Under the pieces are notes generated by a model. The model worked only from the letters and a program-made list of their open reading frames with translations, was not told the DNA's origin and did no database searches. A program made the position numbers and the translations under genes. From positions 1 through 19,565 of the forward strand of contig CALYSH010000004.1 in the NCBI GenBank assembly GCA_945485625.1: DNA of 19,565 bases, written 5' to 3'. This stretch comes from an uncultured Lachnospiraceae bacterium. Lineage in GTDB: Bacteria; Bacillota; Clostridia; Lachnospirales; Lachnospiraceae. This document shows, piece by piece, positions 1-6,955 of the stretch. Each line of letters opens with the position of its first letter. Position 1 is the first letter of the stretch.

Positions 1-182
1 GGCGGGAAAATACAAAGAACCGCCATGGCAACGCTGTAATTCAACAGTTGCTTCTGGGAATCCCACCGGTTTCGCAGCCAGAAAATCAACAAAATCAGGA
101 AAAAGAACACAATATATTTTTCAGCATCCAGGTAATTCTGCCAGCCCAGGCAGGCATTCTTCAGATATTCCCATACTCTCAT
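1..182 (-). CDS. Partial membrane protein, N-terminal 60 residues only
   Basis: An open frame starts at the ATG at 182-180 and runs off the left window edge without a stop. It begins MRVWEYLKNACLGWQNYLD, then shows a hydrophobic stretch (about residues 24-36, KYIVFFFLILLIFWL), a basic turn, and the start of a second hydrophobic segment, so it is a polytopic membrane protein. Its ATG overlaps the TGA of the preceding gene (shared ATGA), which implies translational coupling and a common function with that gene. The family cannot be named from 60 residues. Its partner has a DUF6077-like region, so a cell-envelope or glycoconjugate role is an inference only. Confidence 0.7.
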   Translation of the reverse strand, partial: MRVWEYLKNACLGWQNYLDAEKYIVFFFLILLIFWLRNRWDSQKQLLNYSVAMAVLCIFP

Positions 183-1159
183 CTGCTTCCTGCCTCCTTA
201 CCAATCCGGCCGCAGACCAGCAGGCCCACCGCCACCAGAAGACACTGACCGGCACCATACAGGGTCCACACAATACAGCCTTCCGCCAGCACACACAGTA
301 TCACCGGTAAAATACGCTTTTCCAGACCGGCACGCACCACCATGGGAAGCAGTACCGCCCCACGGATCGTCACTCCGCGATATCCGGCATACAGAAGCCC
401 AAAGCCCTCCACACCGTACAAAAAGCCTCCTGCCCAGAACAGCAGTCCCACAATCAGCAAAAACAGAGCTCTTTTTTCTCCCTCCTCCGGAAAGAAAAAC
501 CGGGCCAGACCATAATAAGCCAGATAAGACAACACAAGCACTGCCACGGGAATCACCCTGCACACCAGAAGCTGCGGGGCTACACCGAACAAATCACACA
601 GGGCTGCATAGAAATAGGGCAGACATAAAATCTTGATCCGGCTGGGAATTCCTGCCGTATACGGCCTTCCGGTCAACGGATTGACCTGATAAACCCCGTC
701 GGTCTCCAGGATACTCTGAACCGTTTCCAGGGTCATGTCCCACTGTCTGTACTCGCAGCTTCCAAGGATCAGGAACAGAATCTGGGAAAGAAATACTCCC
801 ACAGCAAGCAGGGAAAAAACCATCTGTCTGCGTCCTATGGGCGACGGCTTCATAGCCATCCGTCCCCTGCCCCGGCTGCGTCTGCAAATCAGCGCATGCA
901 CGGACAAAATGATCACACAAAGGGCACCCAGAACACCGTACATCAGTATCATCAAATTTACGGTACGAGAAAAAGACTGCCCCAGAAGCACCGCCACGAG
1001 ATGGGCAGCTTCCGCCAGTCCGATACAAATAATCCACCCGGTGAGAATGAAATCTCCCCGGTACATTTTTTCGCCAGAGCCTCTGCCGAAAAGAAGAAGA
1101 AAGCTTCTGCCGAAAAGCCAGGGGATCATAATGAGTGCAAAACACAACAATACAATCAT
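179..1159 (-). CDS. Polytopic membrane protein, DUF6077-like
   Basis: A 326-residue, very hydrophobic protein with about eight membrane segments. The start MIVLLCFALIM is preferred: GGGAG lies about 6 nt upstream, whereas the longer frame (ATG at 1228) adds a hydrophilic stretch that looks untranslated. The central extracytoplasmic part contains ETDGVYQVNPLTGRPY followed by PSRIKILCLPYFYAAL. From memory this resembles DUF6077 proteins of Lachnospiraceae (pattern: acidic residue, ETD, NP-TG, PSR, then LSPFP), which are large and look like GT-C-type membrane proteins. This copy is short for such a protein and continues, by ATGA overlap, into another membrane gene, so the two may together make up what is elsewhere one longer protein. 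Substrate and reaction are unknown. Confidence 0.6.
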   Translation of the reverse strand: MIVLLCFALIMIPWLFGRSFLLLFGRGSGEKMYRGDFILTGWIICIGLAEAAHLVAVLLGQSFSRTVNLMILMYGVLGALCVIILSVHALICRRSRGRGRMAMKPSPIGRRQMVFSLLAVGVFLSQILFLILGSCEYRQWDMTLETVQSILETDGVYQVNPLTGRPYTAGIPSRIKILCLPYFYAALCDLFGVAPQLLVCRVIPVAVLVLSYLAYYGLARFFFPEEGEKRALFLLIVGLLFWAGGFLYGVEGFGLLYAGYRGVTIRGAVLLPMVVRAGLEKRILPVILCVLAEGCIVWTLYGAGQCLLVAVGLLVCGRIGKEAGSR

Positions 1160-1213
1160 ATCCTTCTCCCAACTATGAGAACAGCCACGTAAACCGTGGC
1201 CGTATGACATTCC

Positions 1214-1227
1214 TGCAATAAAGAGCA
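1214..1227. repeat. Left copy of 14-bp perfect inverted repeat flanking the Spo0A-like gene
   Basis: TGCAATAAAGAGCA at 1214-1227 recurs as its exact reverse complement at 1680-1693. The pair brackets the Spo0A-domain gene. In a minus-strand transcript the two copies could pair and enclose the whole message; alternatively they may be sites for one regulator. Confidence 0.6.
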
Positions 1228-1245
1228 CGTTAACGTTTCACTCAA
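1217..1245 (-). promoter_or_regulatory. Weak promoter candidate for the DUF6077-like gene, with palindrome in the spacer
   Basis: On the minus strand TTGAGT (1245-1240) is separated by 17 nt from TTTATT (1222-1217), 4 of 6 matches to each sigma-A box. The spacer contains the perfect 10-bp palindrome ACGTTAACGT (1227-1236), which could be an operator. The boxes are weak, so this is tentative. Confidence 0.3.
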
Positions 1246-1274
1246 TAATAAAAATTGTACTCTTTTCCCATCAC

Positions 1275-1652
1275 CTACATAGATTTAATATCCAGGCGCA
1301 CCTTATCGGCGATTCTGGCAATGTATTCGCTGTTCGTCGGCCGATTTTTCCCCGATGCGGGAGAATATCCAAACATCTTTTCAAAGGTTGCACAGTTTCC
1401 CCTCTCCCAGGATACTTCGATGGCATTGCGGATGGCCCGCTCCACTTTCTGATGGGTGGTTTTAAAATGCTTTGCCACCGTGGGGTACAAAAGCTTAGTC
1501 ACACTGCTGACAACCTCCATATCCCTGCCGGATAGCAATATAGCATCCCTTAAGTACTGATAACCCTTCAAATGCGCCGGAACTCCGATGTCCAGCATGA
1601 TGTTTGTAATATAAATCTCCAGTTCGTAGTCTTCTAAAGATGCAATCTCCAT
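1275..1652 (-). CDS. Stand-alone Spo0A C-terminal DNA-binding domain protein
   Basis: A 125-residue protein that is almost entirely a Spo0A effector domain. Visible Spo0A signatures in order: ITNIMLDIGVPAHLKGYQYL (about 15-34), SVTKLLYPTVAKHFKTT (50-66), the recognition-helix region KVERAIRNAIEVSWERG (69-85) and RPTNSEYIARIADKVRL (104-120). The N-terminal phosphoacceptor receiver domain of true Spo0A is absent and there is no room for one, so activity cannot be set by the classical phosphorelay. The ATG at 1652 is chosen because AAAGGGG lies about 8 nt upstream; a GTG six codons earlier overlaps that site. It probably binds DNA at 0A-box-like sites. Whether it promotes sporulation or has been reassigned to another programme cannot be told from sequence. 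Confidence 0.9.
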   Translation of the reverse strand: MEIASLEDYELEIYITNIMLDIGVPAHLKGYQYLRDAILLSGRDMEVVSSVTKLLYPTVAKHFKTTHQKVERAIRNAIEVSWERGNCATFEKMFGYSPASGKNRPTNSEYIARIADKVRLDIKSM

Positions 1653-1679
1653 TATGAATTCCCCTTTCACTATGAAAGT

Positions 1680-1693
1680 TGCTCTTTATTGCA
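1680..1693. repeat. Right copy of 14-bp inverted repeat
   Basis: TGCTCTTTATTGCA is the exact reverse complement of 1214-1227. It lies in the leader of the Spo0A-like gene, between the predicted -10 box and the ribosome binding site. Confidence 0.6.
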
Positions 1694-1707
1694 AACTGTC
1701 TGACCAT

Positions 1708-1736
1708 ATAATATCATTTTTGTGGTTTTTTGAAAA
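1708..1736 (-). promoter_or_regulatory. Sigma-A-type promoter candidate for the Spo0A-like gene
   Basis: On the minus strand TTTTCA (1736-1731) is followed after exactly 17 nt by TATTAT (1713-1708), about 55 nt before the chosen ATG. The spacer is AT-rich. Confidence 0.5.
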
Positions 1737-1749
1737 GATATTTTCGTCG

Positions 1750-1765
1750 CGCGACTTCCGTCGCG
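1750..1765 (-). terminator. Hairpin downstream of the glycosyltransferase gene, possible terminator
   Basis: CGCGAC, loop TTCC, GTCGCG forms a 6-bp GC stem about 46 nt past the glycosyltransferase stop. Outer GAAAAGA/TCTTTTC sequences (ending near 1738 and 1776) could extend the pairing. The U tract on the minus strand is interrupted, so termination is plausible but not certain. Confidence 0.4.
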
Positions 1766-1811
1766 TTCTCTTTTCTTCACAACCGCTTCGGGACAATCGC
1801 CCCTGAAAAAA

Positions 1812-2741
1812 CTAAATCTCTTCCTTTACCAGATAAATGGGTCGTCTTTTGACTTCCATATAGGTCTTCGCCAGATACTGTCCCAAAATACCGGTACAGA
1901 AAAAATTCACTCCGCTGGTCATCAGGATAATGCAGACCAGGGAAGGCCAGCCGGATACCGGATCACCGAATATCAGCTTGCGCACTATGATGAAAACAAT
2001 CATCAGAAAAGCAAAGAAGCAGAAAAACACTCCCATGAAGGACGCCAGCATTAACGGAGCCGTGGAGAAAGCGGTAATACCGTCCAGAGAATACAAAAAC
2101 AGCTTCCAAAAATTCCACTTGGTCTCTCCCCTGGCACGCTCCACATTCTCGTACTCCAGCCATTTGGTCTGAAATCCCACCCAGCCGAAAATACCCTTTG
2201 TGAACCGGTTGTATTCTCTCATGGACAAAATCGCATCCACCATCTGTCTGGTCATAAGCCGGTAATCCCTTGCCCCGTCCATCATCTCCGTCTTGGATAT
2301 TTTTCGCATAAGACGGTAGAAGGCTCTGGCAAAGAAGCTGCGGATGGGTGGTTCACCCTTTCTGGTCACCCTCCTTGTAGCCACGGAATCATACCCCTGT
2401 TGTATGTAATCAAACATTTCCGGCAAAAGAGAAGGCGGATCCTGTAAATCCACGTCCATTATGACCACATAATCCCCTTTTGATTTCTCCAGACCCGCGA
2501 ACATGGCGGCTTCCTTTCCGAAGTTACGCGAGAAGGAAATCAAATGAACTCTGCTGTCTTCAGCAATTATTTTCTTCACTTCTGAAACAGTTTGGTCCTT
2601 AGATCCGTCATCTATAAAGAGAAGCTCCATTTCCATATTCCGTTCCCGGAAAAAGGATTCTGTCTTCATAAGCTCCTGATAGAACAAAGCAACGCTTTCT
2701 TCTTCATTATAGCAAGGACAAATTACTGATAAAAGTCCCAT
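1812..2741 (-). CDS. Polyprenyl-phosphate glycosyltransferase, GT2 GtrB/CsbB/DPM1-like
   Basis: A 309-residue enzyme with a cytoplasmic GT-A domain (1 to about 220) and two C-terminal membrane helices (about 231-254 and 268-290), the usual layout of the CsbB/GtrB group. Motifs seen: SVICPCYNEEE at the N terminus, FIDDGSKDQT (43-51), SRNFGKEAA (71-79), the nucleotide/metal motif DVDLQDPP (96-103) and RDYRLMTRQMVDAI (158-171). Such enzymes transfer a sugar from a nucleotide donor to undecaprenyl phosphate, and the lipid-linked sugar is flipped to decorate teichoic acid, polysaccharide or glycoprotein. The start is supported by GGAGG 6 nt upstream. No flippase or acceptor transferase is adjacent; the DUF6077-like membrane gene downstream is a possible but unproven partner. 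The donor sugar is unknown. Confidence 0.88.
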   Translation of the reverse strand: MGLLSVICPCYNEEESVALFYQELMKTESFFRERNMEMELLFIDDGSKDQTVSEVKKIIAEDSRVHLISFSRNFGKEAAMFAGLEKSKGDYVVIMDVDLQDPPSLLPEMFDYIQQGYDSVATRRVTRKGEPPIRSFFARAFYRLMRKISKTEMMDGARDYRLMTRQMVDAILSMREYNRFTKGIFGWVGFQTKWLEYENVERARGETKWNFWKLFLYSLDGITAFSTAPLMLASFMGVFFCFFAFLMIVFIIVRKLIFGDPVSGWPSLVCIILMTSGVNFFCTGILGQYLAKTYMEVKRRPIYLVKEEI

Positions 2742-2773
2742 TTCTCGCCTCCGTAGGGTTTGTTTACATGGTT

Positions 2774-2779
2774 ATTATA
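2774..2779 (-). promoter_or_regulatory. -10 box candidate for the glycosyltransferase gene
   Basis: A perfect TATAAT on the minus strand, about 33 nt before the glycosyltransferase ATG. No good -35 box is visible 16-18 nt upstream. Confidence 0.35.
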
Positions 2780-2852
2780 TCCACAAATCATGGGCATAAT
2801 CCTAATGCTAGTATACTATTTTGAATAATACTTAGCAAGTCCTAAAACGGAA

Positions 2853-2881
2853 TAGACTTTTATGGCGGTTTGTTATATAAT
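2853..2881 (+). promoter_or_regulatory. Sigma-A-type promoter for the divergent PAP2-family gene
   Basis: TAGACT (2853-2858), a 17-nt spacer and a perfect TATAAT (2876-2881), about 53 nt before the chosen ATG. It faces away from the glycosyltransferase promoter, so 2742-2934 is a divergent control region. Confidence 0.6.
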
Positions 2882-2934
2882 GGTTTAGGTGTTTTGCACC
2901 TTATGCAATCTTTTTACTCGGGAGTATGAATATC

Positions 2935-3393
2935 ATGAATTCTTTTCAGATGCTGATAAACAATCGTATTTTTGTATCTGCTGCATGCGGATGGCTCATT
3001 GCGCAGATATTAAAAACGCTGATACACATGTTTTTTACCAAAAAATTTGTGGCGGAGCGTCTGGTTGGAAGCGGCGGAATGCCAAGCAGTCATGCTGCCA
3101 CCGTATGCGCACTGGCTACTGCCAGCAACATGATTTACGGTGCCGGCAGCTTTGAATTTGCCATCTCCCTCATCCTGGCCCTTATCGTAATGTACGATGC
3201 CATGGGTGTTCGAAGAGAGACCGGCATACAGGCAAAAAAGCTGAATGATATCATTCGTATTTTTGCCGAAATGGGACGTACGGATATTTCCACCGATGAA
3301 AAACTGAAGGAATTTGTAGGACATACCCCTTTGCAGGTACTGATGGGTGCCATCCTGGGTATCATAGTAGGTATGGTGGTCTGCAGCCTGTAA
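2935..3393 (+). CDS. Divergent PAP2 family membrane protein (DUF212, YuiD-like)
   Basis: A 152-residue membrane protein of the DUF212/divergent PAP2 family. Diagnostic motifs: GSGGMPSSHAATVCAL (46-60), the relic of the PAP2 phosphatase SxxH signature; VMYDAMGVRRETG (85-97); KKLNDII (101-107); and GHTPLQVLMGAILGI (129-143). Four to five hydrophobic helices fit the family. A lipid-phosphate or phosphatase-like role is inferred from PAP2 kinship; B. subtilis YuiD has no firmly assigned reaction that I can cite. The ATG at 2935 is chosen because GGGAG at 2920-2924 stands 10 nt upstream; the in-frame ATG at 2926 is only 1 nt from that site. It is followed 78 nt later by the lipoprotein gene on the same strand. 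Confidence 0.88.
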   Translation: MNSFQMLINNRIFVSAACGWLIAQILKTLIHMFFTKKFVAERLVGSGGMPSSHAATVCALATASNMIYGAGSFEFAISLILALIVMYDAMGVRRETGIQAKKLNDIIRIFAEMGRTDISTDEKLKEFVGHTPLQVLMGAILGIIVGMVVCSL

Positions 3394-3471
3394 GTATTAT
3401 CCCGCAAAAGAGAAAATGGAGATAACAACTGTCCGGACACAGGGTCCGTGCAAAAAGAAAGAGAGGTAAAT

Positions 3472-4629
3472 ATGAAAAGAATAAAGCTGTTTCTTGCTTT
3501 GACAGCCGGTGCCTTTTTGCTTTGCTCCTGCGGCGGCAATACGGGTACCTCCCTGCCAAGCCCGATTATTATTGAGGAGGAAACTCATTCCAATGATCCC
3601 GGAATGGGCAACGAAGAGGGCAGCAACAAGCCTTCCACTCCCATTATTACAGAACCGGATCTTCCCCCGGAAGAGGGTATGGTACGAAGCAAATTGACCA
3701 ACGAATGGATTTCTCCCGAGCTGGCAAATCGTCGTCCCCTGGCGGTTATGACTCCCAATCAGAGTGCAGCCATTCCTCACTACAATCTGTCCAAGGCATC
3801 CATCCTCTACGAGGCAAACGTAGAAGGAAACATGAGCCGTATGCTTGCGATTTATGAGGATTGGGATAATTTGGAGAAAATCGGTAACGTCCGTTCCCTT
3901 CGCGCTTATTACGCAGTGTGGGCAACCGAATGGGATGCAATCCTGGTTCACTACGGTGGTCCCTGGATGATTGATGAAGTATTGGAACGTCCCAATCATG
4001 AAAGCATTGACGGTACAAATACCGGCGGAGATGCATTCTTCCGTTCCACTGACAGAAGTTCACCCCACAATGCATACGCCAACGGCCCCGGAATCAAACA
4101 GGCTGTGATCGATAAGGGCATGAGCCTGGAGGACAGAGGTCTTACCGATTCCTATCACTACAAGTTCACTGCAAAGGATAAGCCCAACACCCTGGAGCAG
4201 TATGAAACCGGTGCCAGAAATGCAACAAAGATTGATATGACCGGTGCATATCCTCTGACCAGATGTTATTTTGAGTACAATGAGAACGACGGTCTCTACT
4301 ATCGTTCCCAGCATTTGTCCGGTGCCTCCGATGGTCCCCACATCGATGCCGTAAACGGCGAACAGCTGACCTTCTCCAATGTGATCGTTCAGTTCGTACA
4401 TCAGTATGCAATCGATGATCATGGATATCTCGCCATCGATTGTTCCGACTCCGGTAAGGATGGCTGGTTCTTCACCCGCGGTAAGGGCATTCATATCAAC
4501 TGGGAAAAGGGCGAGGATGATTTCTCCGCCACCAGATACTATGATGACCAGGGCAACGAAATCGTCTTGAACACCGGTAAAACCATGGTATGTATCGTGG
4601 AAATCGGCGATACTGTTTCCTTTAAGTAA
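3472..4629 (+). CDS. DUF3048 domain lipoprotein, YerB-like
   Basis: A 385-residue secreted lipoprotein. It opens with a lysine/arginine n-region and hydrophobic core (MKRIKLFLALTAGAF) ending in the lipobox LCSC, so Cys20 is the probable lipid anchor. A low-complexity acidic/Ser/Pro linker (about 21-75) leads to the DUF3048 body: PLAVMTPNQSAAIPHYNLS, ASILYEANVEGNMSRMLAI, the conserved GNVRSLRAYYAVWATEWDA and LVHYGG, and a C-terminal part containing GWFFTRGKGIHINWEKG and GKTMVCIVE. DUF3048 includes B. subtilis YerB; its biochemical function is not established to my knowledge. The start at 3472 has GAGAGG about 6 nt upstream; an ATG at 3448 is in frame but has no site and adds charged residues before the signal peptide. 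A strong terminator follows. Confidence 0.88.
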   Translation: MKRIKLFLALTAGAFLLCSCGGNTGTSLPSPIIIEEETHSNDPGMGNEEGSNKPSTPIITEPDLPPEEGMVRSKLTNEWISPELANRRPLAVMTPNQSAAIPHYNLSKASILYEANVEGNMSRMLAIYEDWDNLEKIGNVRSLRAYYAVWATEWDAILVHYGGPWMIDEVLERPNHESIDGTNTGGDAFFRSTDRSSPHNAYANGPGIKQAVIDKGMSLEDRGLTDSYHYKFTAKDKPNTLEQYETGARNATKIDMTGAYPLTRCYFEYNENDGLYYRSQHLSGASDGPHIDAVNGEQLTFSNVIVQFVHQYAIDDHGYLAIDCSDSGKDGWFFTRGKGIHINWEKGEDDFSATRYYDDQGNEIVLNTGKTMVCIVEIGDTVSFK

Positions 4630-4644
4630 ATAAAACGTACACAA

Positions 4645-4680
4645 CCCCGGCAATGCCTGACATTGCCGGGGTTTTTGTTT
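4645..4680 (+). terminator. Rho-independent terminator after the DUF3048 gene
   Basis: CCCCGGCAATG (4645-4655), loop CCTGA, CATTGCCGGGG (4661-4671): a perfect 11-bp stem followed by TTTTTGTTT. It sits 15 nt past the lipoprotein stop. Confidence 0.95.
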
Positions 4681-4752
4681 GAGCATTCCATTCGCCATAG
4701 GAATGTCAGTGACGCATTGTATGCTCTATTTGATGAACTTTGTCCTATTTAC

Positions 4753-4781
4753 TTGATTTCTATGGAAAAGTTATGTATGAT
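4753..4781 (+). promoter_or_regulatory. Promoter candidate for a small transcription unit
   Basis: TTGATT (4753-4758), a 17-nt spacer and TATGAT (4776-4781). It is downstream of one terminator and upstream of another, so it could drive a short RNA of about 180 nt. Confidence 0.5.
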
Positions 4782-4836
4782 AAACGCGTTTTAGGTCATC
4801 GCGATTACCGGAAATAAATAAACTCTGAAAGGGGTA

Positions 4837-4914
4837 ATGCCTAAGGAAAAAGAAGGAAGTATCTGTAAGAACAATGATTCGAATAATCGGATAAAACTGA
4901 AAAGAAAATGTTGA
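4837..4914 (+). CDS. Candidate 25-residue basic peptide
   Basis: A 26-codon frame (ATG 4837, TGA 4912-4914) encoding a lysine-rich peptide that begins MPKEKEGSICKNNDS, ends LKRKC and has two cysteines. A purine-rich GAAAGGGG stands immediately upstream, though the 2-nt gap to the ATG is tighter than ideal. A 17-nt-spaced promoter lies 56 nt upstream and a strong hairpin terminator starts 20 nt downstream, so promoter, leader, ORF and terminator are in the right order for a tiny gene. No family is recognised. The alternative is a small non-coding RNA with a chance reading frame. Apart from this unit and the terminators, I see nothing else in 4681-4979. Confidence 0.35.
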   Translation: MPKEKEGSICKNNDSNNRIKLKRKC

Positions 4915-4933
4915 TTCAGTAAAGAACGTGAAA

Positions 4934-4971
4934 ACACCCGGCAGTCTCCCAGGGGAGAACATGCCGGGTGT
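4934..4971. terminator. Bidirectional-looking terminator between the small unit and leuA
   Basis: ACACCCGGCA (4934-4943) pairs with TGCCGGGTGT (4962-4971); an inner TCTCC/GGAGA stem extends it. On the minus strand it follows the leuA stop by 9 nt and ends in a short U run; on the plus strand TTATTATTTTT follows. It probably ends leuA and any plus-strand small RNA. Confidence 0.85.
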
Positions 4972-4979
4972 TATTATTT

Positions 4980-6656
4980 TTACTGTCCGAGACCTAATCT
5001 GTTGATTGCGGAGAAAATCGCTCTTACAGAGGCTCTGGTGATGTTAGAGCTGACACCTACACCATAGGTCACTGCTCCGGTATTGCTGTCCAGCAAATGA
5101 ATGTACGCGGCTGCCTGGGAATTGGAACCGCTCTGAAGCGCATGCTCCTCATAATCCAGTACCTTGATGCTGATATCCAGCTCCTGACTGATACCACGCT
5201 TTACCGCATCGATAGGGCCGTTTCCTACTGCCTCAAAGCTCTTTTCCACACCATGGTCCGTATAGGTTACGGCAACCTTTGTATCGAAGGCGGTATCCAC
5301 AGAACCGCTCAAATCGTCTACGCGAAGCTTCTTGAAATGGATGGGCTCCTTGCGTTCCAGGTATTCCTTCCGAAAAGCATCCATAATCTGTTCGGGGGAT
5401 ACCTCACCCTGCTTCTCGGAAATCTCCTGAATCACATTGGCGAATTCCTTATGCATTGCCTTCGGAAGCTTAAATCCGAAATAGGTATCCATAATAAAGG
5501 CAACTCCACCCTTACCGGACTGGGAATTGATACGGACAATGGGTTCATACTCTCTTCCGATATCCGCGGGATCGATGGGAAGATAAGGTACCTGCCAGAT
5601 GTCGCTTCCTCTTTCCTTCAATGCCTGAACACCCTTATTGATTGCATCCTGGTGCGACCCGGAGAATGCTGTAAATACCAGCTTGCCGGCATAGGGATGT
5701 CTGGGATGGATGGGCAGCTTACAGCAGCGCTCATAAATCTCAATGATCTCATTTACATGTTCAATGTTCAACATAGGATTGACGCCCTGGGAGAACATAT
5801 TGTAAGCCAGATTCAGAATATCCACGTTACCGGTACGCTCACCGTTTCCAAACAGGGTACCCTCTACACGGTCTGCGCCTGCCAGCATGGCAAGCTCTGC
5901 GCTGGCTACACCGGTACCTCTGTCATTATGGGGATGCACACTGATAATCAGATTCTCACGCTGATCTAAGTGCTTGATCATCCACTCAATCTGGTCTGCG
6001 TACACGTTGGGTGTATTCATCTCTACGGTGGAAGGAAGATTAATGATCAGCGGGTTCTCCGGAGTGGGTCCCCAGGTATTGGTCACTGCGTTACAGATTT
6101 CCAAAGCATAGTCCAATTCCGTACCGGTAAAGCTCTCCGGGGAATACTCCAGCTGGATTCTGCCGGGAAACTTTGCTGCACGTTCCTTCACCATCTTCGT
6201 ACCCTTGATTGCAATCTCAGTGATATGCTCCCTGTCCATATGGAAGACCACATCTCTCTGAAGGGTGGATGTAGAATTGTAAATATGCACAATTGCCTGC
6301 TTACAACCCTCAATTGCCTCGAAGGTTCTGTCAATCAGTTCTTCTCTGCACTGGGTCAGTACCTGCACCATTACATCATCGGGGATCAGCCTTCTGTCCA
6401 CCAGCTGACGCAGGAAATCAAATTCAATCTGACTGGCCGCGGGGAAACCGATCTCGATTTCCTTAAAGCCCAGCTTCACCAGAAACTGGAACATTTCAAT
6501 CTTTTCTTCTACGATCATGGGATCAATCAACGCCTGATTGCCATCCCGAAGGTCTACGCTGCACCAGATCGGTGCCTTAGTAATTTCTTTGTTCGGCCAT
6601 TCCCTTTCCGGGTAATCAACGACCGGGTTTTTACGATATCTACTGTAGTTTAACAT
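4980..6656 (-). CDS. leuA: 2-isopropylmalate synthase, long form
   Basis: A 558-residue enzyme that condenses acetyl-CoA with 2-oxoisovalerate to give 2-isopropylmalate, the committed step of leucine synthesis. Seen in order: catalytic start of the HMGL-like TIM barrel WCSVDLRDGNQALIDP, EIEIGFPAAS, the metal ligands in ISVHPHNDRGTG, GTLFGNGERTGN, GSHQDAINKG, and a C-terminal LeuA dimer/allosteric domain (from about residue 435) ending in NITRASVRAIFSAINRLGLGQ. The N-terminal layout (YRKNPVVDYPEREWPNK) is that of the M. tuberculosis-type long LeuA, and the length is normal. The ATG shares one base with the ptsH stop (TAATG), so translation is probably coupled to HPr. leuB, leuC and leuD are not adjacent. 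Confidence 0.96.
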   Translation of the reverse strand: MLNYSRYRKNPVVDYPEREWPNKEITKAPIWCSVDLRDGNQALIDPMIVEEKIEMFQFLVKLGFKEIEIGFPAASQIEFDFLRQLVDRRLIPDDVMVQVLTQCREELIDRTFEAIEGCKQAIVHIYNSTSTLQRDVVFHMDREHITEIAIKGTKMVKERAAKFPGRIQLEYSPESFTGTELDYALEICNAVTNTWGPTPENPLIINLPSTVEMNTPNVYADQIEWMIKHLDQRENLIISVHPHNDRGTGVASAELAMLAGADRVEGTLFGNGERTGNVDILNLAYNMFSQGVNPMLNIEHVNEIIEIYERCCKLPIHPRHPYAGKLVFTAFSGSHQDAINKGVQALKERGSDIWQVPYLPIDPADIGREYEPIVRINSQSGKGGVAFIMDTYFGFKLPKAMHKEFANVIQEISEKQGEVSPEQIMDAFRKEYLERKEPIHFKKLRVDDLSGSVDTAFDTKVAVTYTDHGVEKSFEAVGNGPIDAVKRGISQELDISIKVLDYEEHALQSGSNSQAAAYIHLLDSNTGAVTYGVGVSSNITRASVRAIFSAINRLGLGQ

Positions 6657-6919
6657 TATTCTCCAAGTCCATTCTCTACTGCCGCTACCAAAGTCTCCAG
6701 AGCCTCCTGCTCATCCTCTCCTTCACAGACAAAAGTAATTTCATCCCCGCATTTTACACACGCACCCAGCACACTCAGAACACTCTTGGCGTTGGCTGTA
6801 TTGTCGCGATGCTGAAATGTAATCAGGGATTTAAACTGCATTGCCTCCTTGCAAAGAATACCTGCAGGTCTCAAATGCAACCCGGTAGGGTTTTTTATTG
6901 TAACCTTCTGACTAACCAT
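6656..6919 (-). CDS. ptsH: Phosphocarrier protein HPr
   Basis: An 87-residue HPr. The PEP/enzyme I phosphorylation site is intact (GLHLRPA, His15 with Arg17), and so is the regulatory serine (NAKSVLSVLGA, Ser46) used by HPr kinase in Firmicutes, so it can act both in PTS sugar uptake and as a catabolite-control co-effector. One to two extra cysteines (ACVKCGDEI) are present. GGAGGG lies 7 nt before the ATG. The usual partner ptsI is not next to it; instead it is the first gene of a two-gene unit with leuA. A Crh-type paralogue is unlikely because His15 is kept. Confidence 0.95.
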   Translation of the reverse strand: MVSQKVTIKNPTGLHLRPAGILCKEAMQFKSLITFQHRDNTANAKSVLSVLGACVKCGDEITFVCEGEDEQEALETLVAAVENGLGE

Positions 6920-6955
6920 TTACTATCCCTCCAAAAAATACCATTCTCTCTTTTC

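Noticed and set aside
2809..2818. Perfect palindrome TAGTATACTA in the divergent intergenic region
   Set aside because: Short and AT-rich; in such sequence it can arise by chance and it does not sit on either promoter box.
4060..4698. 212-codon minus-strand ORF opposite the DUF3048 gene
   Set aside because: It is the shadow of a well-recognised lipoprotein gene and would cross its terminator; no family signature.
5097..6653. Long plus-strand ORFs (290 and 227 codons) opposite leuA
   Set aside because: Antisense frames over a highly conserved LeuA; composition unlike real proteins and no start signals.
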